Shown in pieces: positions 61,312 through 64,000 of a stretch of 64,000 nt of DNA. The stretch comes from Halopseudomonas sabulinigri (GTDB lineage: Bacteria > Pseudomonadota > Gammaproteobacteria > Pseudomonadales > Pseudomonadaceae). Location of the stretch: positions 1,364,001-1,428,000 of the forward strand of contig NZ_LT629763.1 of NCBI RefSeq assembly GCF_900105255.1, in the 5' to 3' direction. The translations under genes and the position numbers were made by a program. Every line of letters starts with the position of its first letter. Positions within the stretch are counted from its first letter, which is position 1. Under the pieces are notes generated by a model that was not told where the DNA came from, did no database searches, and saw nothing but the letters and a program-made list of their open reading frames with translations.

Positions 61312-62163
61312 TCAGAGCAGCCCCAGCGCTTTGCCGTGATGACGCAAATGATCATCGATGAAGCTGGCGATAAAGAAGTAGCTGTGATCGTACCCAGGCT
61401 GCCTGCGCAGCGTGAGCGGGTGCCCGGCTACCTGGGCGGCGGCTTCGAGCGCTTCAGGCTTGAGTTGCTCAGTCAGAAAGTTGTCTGCCTCGCCCTGATC
61501 CACCAACAAGGGCAAACGCTCTTCGGCCTCGGCAATCAGTTCGCAGGCATCCCACTGCTTCCAGGCTTGGCGGTCATTACCCAGGTAATTGCCCAGCGCC
61601 TTGTGCCCCCAGGGGCAGTCCAGCGGATGGGTGATTGGCGCAAAGGCCGACACCGAGCGATAACGGCCGGGGTTGCGCAGAGCGCACACCAGAGCGCCGT
61701 GCCCACCCATCGAATGACCACTGATACTGCGCTGATCGCTGACCGGAAAGTGCTCCTCAATCAGGGCTGGCAGCTCGTCTACCACATAGTCGTACATGCG
61801 GTAGTGCTCTGCCCAAGGCAACTGGGTGGCGTTGACGTAAAACCCGGCGCCCAGGCCGAAGTCGTAGGCACCGGCCGCATCATCCGGCACGCCTTCACCG
61901 CGCGGGCTGGTGTCGGGCATCACCAGCACCATGCCGAGCTCGGCCGCCAGCCGCTGCGCGCCCGCCTTCTGGCTGAAATTCTCGTCATTGCAGGTCAAGC
62001 CCGACAACCAGTACAGCACCGGCAGCGGCTTGCCCTGATCCGCCTGCGGCGGCAGGTAAATACCGAACACCATGTCACACCGCAGCGCCTTGGACTGGTG
62101 CCGATAACGCTTCTGCCAACCGCCGAAACTTTTGTTGGCAGAAACCAATTCAATATCGTTCAT
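61312..62163 (-). CDS. fghA: S-formylglutathione hydrolase
   Basis: This 283-residue esterase-D-type alpha/beta hydrolase frees formate and glutathione from S-formylglutathione. The nucleophile motif [12 protein letters not shown], preceded by [16 protein letters not shown] and DTSPRGEGV, and the late [19 protein letters not shown] with the catalytic His, match FghA. It is the second step after AdhC, encoded upstream on the same strand, but a hairpin terminator and repeat lie between them. Confidence 0.96.
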   Translation of the reverse strand: MNDIELVSANKSFGGWQKRYRHQSKALRCDMVFGIYLPPQADQGKPLPVLYWLSGLTCNDENFSQKAGAQRLAAELGMVLVMPDTSPRGEGVPDDAAGAYDFGLGAGFYVNATQLPWAEHYRMYDYVVDELPALIEEHFPVSDQRSISGHSMGGHGALVCALRNPGRYRSVSAFAPITHPLDCPWGHKALGNYLGNDRQAWKQWDACELIAEAEERLPLLVDQGEADNFLTEQLKPEALEAAAQVAGHPLTLRRQPGYDHSYFFIASFIDDHLRHHGKALGLL

Positions 62164-62179
62164 AGGAAACCTCCGATTT

Positions 62180-62335
62180 CAGCGGCAAGCTACAAGCTGC
62201 AAGCGACCAGCAGAACAGTCATGAGCGCAGGGGCGACAGGTAGATTCCCAACCTGCCCCATCAAGCCTCCAGAAACCTGCTCGGTTCATCACCGAGCAGG
62301 TTTTCTTGGCGCTTGCAGCTTGCGGCTTGCGGCTG
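62180..62335. repeat. Inverted-repeat element with internal terminator hairpin (REP-like)
   Basis: The 26-bp arms at 62180-62205 and 62310-62335 are inverted copies with three mismatches. They are built from GCAAGC(TA/CG)CAAGCTGCAAGC-type repeats. Inside, CCTGCTCGGT-TCATC-ACCGAGCAGG (about 62276-62300) is a perfect 10-bp stem with T runs on the + strand side, a likely terminator. Such AGCTTGCAGCTTG repeats are common between Pseudomonas genes. Confidence 0.65.
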
Positions 62336-62337
62336 CG

Positions 62338-63534
<1,197 letters not shown>

Positions 63535-63570
63535 TTATTGCCGCACAGGGATAATCAGGGGCGTTGGTGC

Positions 63571-64000
63571 ATGGGCAACTGGGAAGGTATCGAAGAATTT
63601 GTAGCCGTAGCTGAAACCGGGCACTTCACCGGCGCGGCTACTCGTCTGGGCCTGTCCTCATCCCACGTGAGTCGGCAGATTGCGAGACTCGAAGACCGTC
63701 TGCAAACCCGCCTGTTCTACCGCAGCACGCGTAAAGTCAGCTTGACCGAGGCCGGACAGACCTTTCTGCAGCATTGCCAGCGCCTGCAGGATGCGCGCGA
63801 TGAGGCGCTACAGGCGATCACCGACCTGGGCAGCGAACCCAAGGGCCTGTTGCGCATGACCTGCTCGGTTGCCTACGGCGAAAGCTTCATCATGCCGCTG
63901 GTAGACGACTTCATGCAGCAGCATCCTCAGCTGCGAATCGAAATGACCCTGACCAATCAGACGCTGGACCTGCTGCACGGCAGCTACGACCTGGCAATCC
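63571..64000 (+). CDS. LysR-type regulator next to adhC (GfnR-like; 3' end outside window)
   Basis: The first 143 codons are present. The HTH is in WEGIEEFVAVAETGHFTGAATRLGLSSSHVSRQIARLEDRLQTRLFYRSTRKVSLTE, cited here only as positions 3-60, and the effector domain begins with GLLRMTCSVAYGESFIMPLVDDF. It is of the CrgA-like LysR subgroup. In P. aeruginosa the divergent LysR gene at this place (PA3630) is reported as a regulator of glutathione-dependent formaldehyde detoxification (GfnR); I use that as likely orthology. The ATG is at 63571; GGGG lies upstream. Confidence 0.85.
   Translation, partial: MGNWEGIEEFVAVAETGHFTGAATRLGLSSSHVSRQIARLEDRLQTRLFYRSTRKVSLTEAGQTFLQHCQRLQDARDEALQAITDLGSEPKGLLRMTCSVAYGESFIMPLVDDFMQQHPQLRIEMTLTNQTLDLLHGSYDLAI

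Overview
The window is about 64 kb of dense, GC-rich chromosomal DNA from a member of the Pseudomonadaceae. Gene content and order match the Pseudomonas aeruginosa chromosome in several blocks as I remember it: purU-mvaT-sbcB; a PilZ gene, a universal stress gene, pykA, an enoyl-CoA hydratase, a ferredoxin reductase, sadC and fum; olsBA; argP-argO-sodB-bifA; and adhC-fghA-ispF-truD-surE-pcm-nlpD-rpoS. The blocks are reshuffled relative to each other. The sugar-acid operon is edd-pgl-eda without zwf. This points to a divergent lineage (an environmental or marine Pseudomonas/Halopseudomonas type is my inference) rather than P. aeruginosa itself. I see no phage, insertion sequence, CRISPR array or rRNA. 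One tRNA gene, tRNA-Gly(CCC), is present.

Layout. 1-5.3 kb: the 5' part of flhA (minus) with a sigma54-type promoter, divergent from a Sel1-repeat lipoprotein and a membrane GGDEF-EAL protein. 5.4-9.6 kb: a tight four-gene minus-strand operon (cupredoxin-like protein, dCache-HAMP-GGDEF-EAL protein, DUF3034 protein, lipoprotein truncated globin). 9.8-16 kb: an LLM oxidoreductase, tRNA-Gly, a haem-free-type ferritin, a DUF6515 protein, a chemoreceptor and an unknown coiled-coil membrane protein. 16-20 kb: hemN with an Anr box, and moaCDEA. 20-22.4 kb: OxyR-type site, ahpC, ahpF. 22.4-30 kb: HD-GYP protein, CBS protein, purU, mvaT, sbcB, PilZ, two envelope proteins and a tandem universal stress protein. 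30-37 kb: edd-pgl-eda divergent from pykA, then a DoxX protein and class I fumarase. 37.5-41.8 kb: SadC-type diguanylate cyclase, ferredoxin reductase, a serine hydrolase and enoyl-CoA hydratase. 41.8-47 kb: phospholipase D-like protein, a di-iron/metallo-beta-lactamase-fold protein, ornithine-lipid genes olsB-olsA, ACP phosphodiesterase and a coiled-coil protein. 47-53.5 kb: two little-known genes, argP/argO, sodB, bifA. 53.5-64 kb: a lemA/GIDE-EF-hand pair, the rpoS-nlpD-DUF368-pcm-surE-truD-ispF cluster, and the glutathione formaldehyde pathway fghA and adhC with a divergent LysR gene cut by the window end.

Themes. Five predicted c-di-GMP enzymes (two further GGDEF/EAL proteins, HD-GYP, SadC, BifA) and one PilZ receptor lie in one window with flhA and a chemoreceptor. 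Oxidative and low-oxygen physiology is also prominent: OxyR-ahpCF, sodB, Anr-hemN, molybdopterin synthesis, a globin, a di-iron oxygen-binding-type protein and formaldehyde detoxification. The candidate for an undescribed system is the cupredoxin / dCache-EAL / DUF3034 / exported globin operon. It looks like a periplasmic metal- or gas-linked sensory unit feeding a c-di-GMP phosphodiesterase. All functions are assigned by reading the sequence and recalling families. No database search was run.
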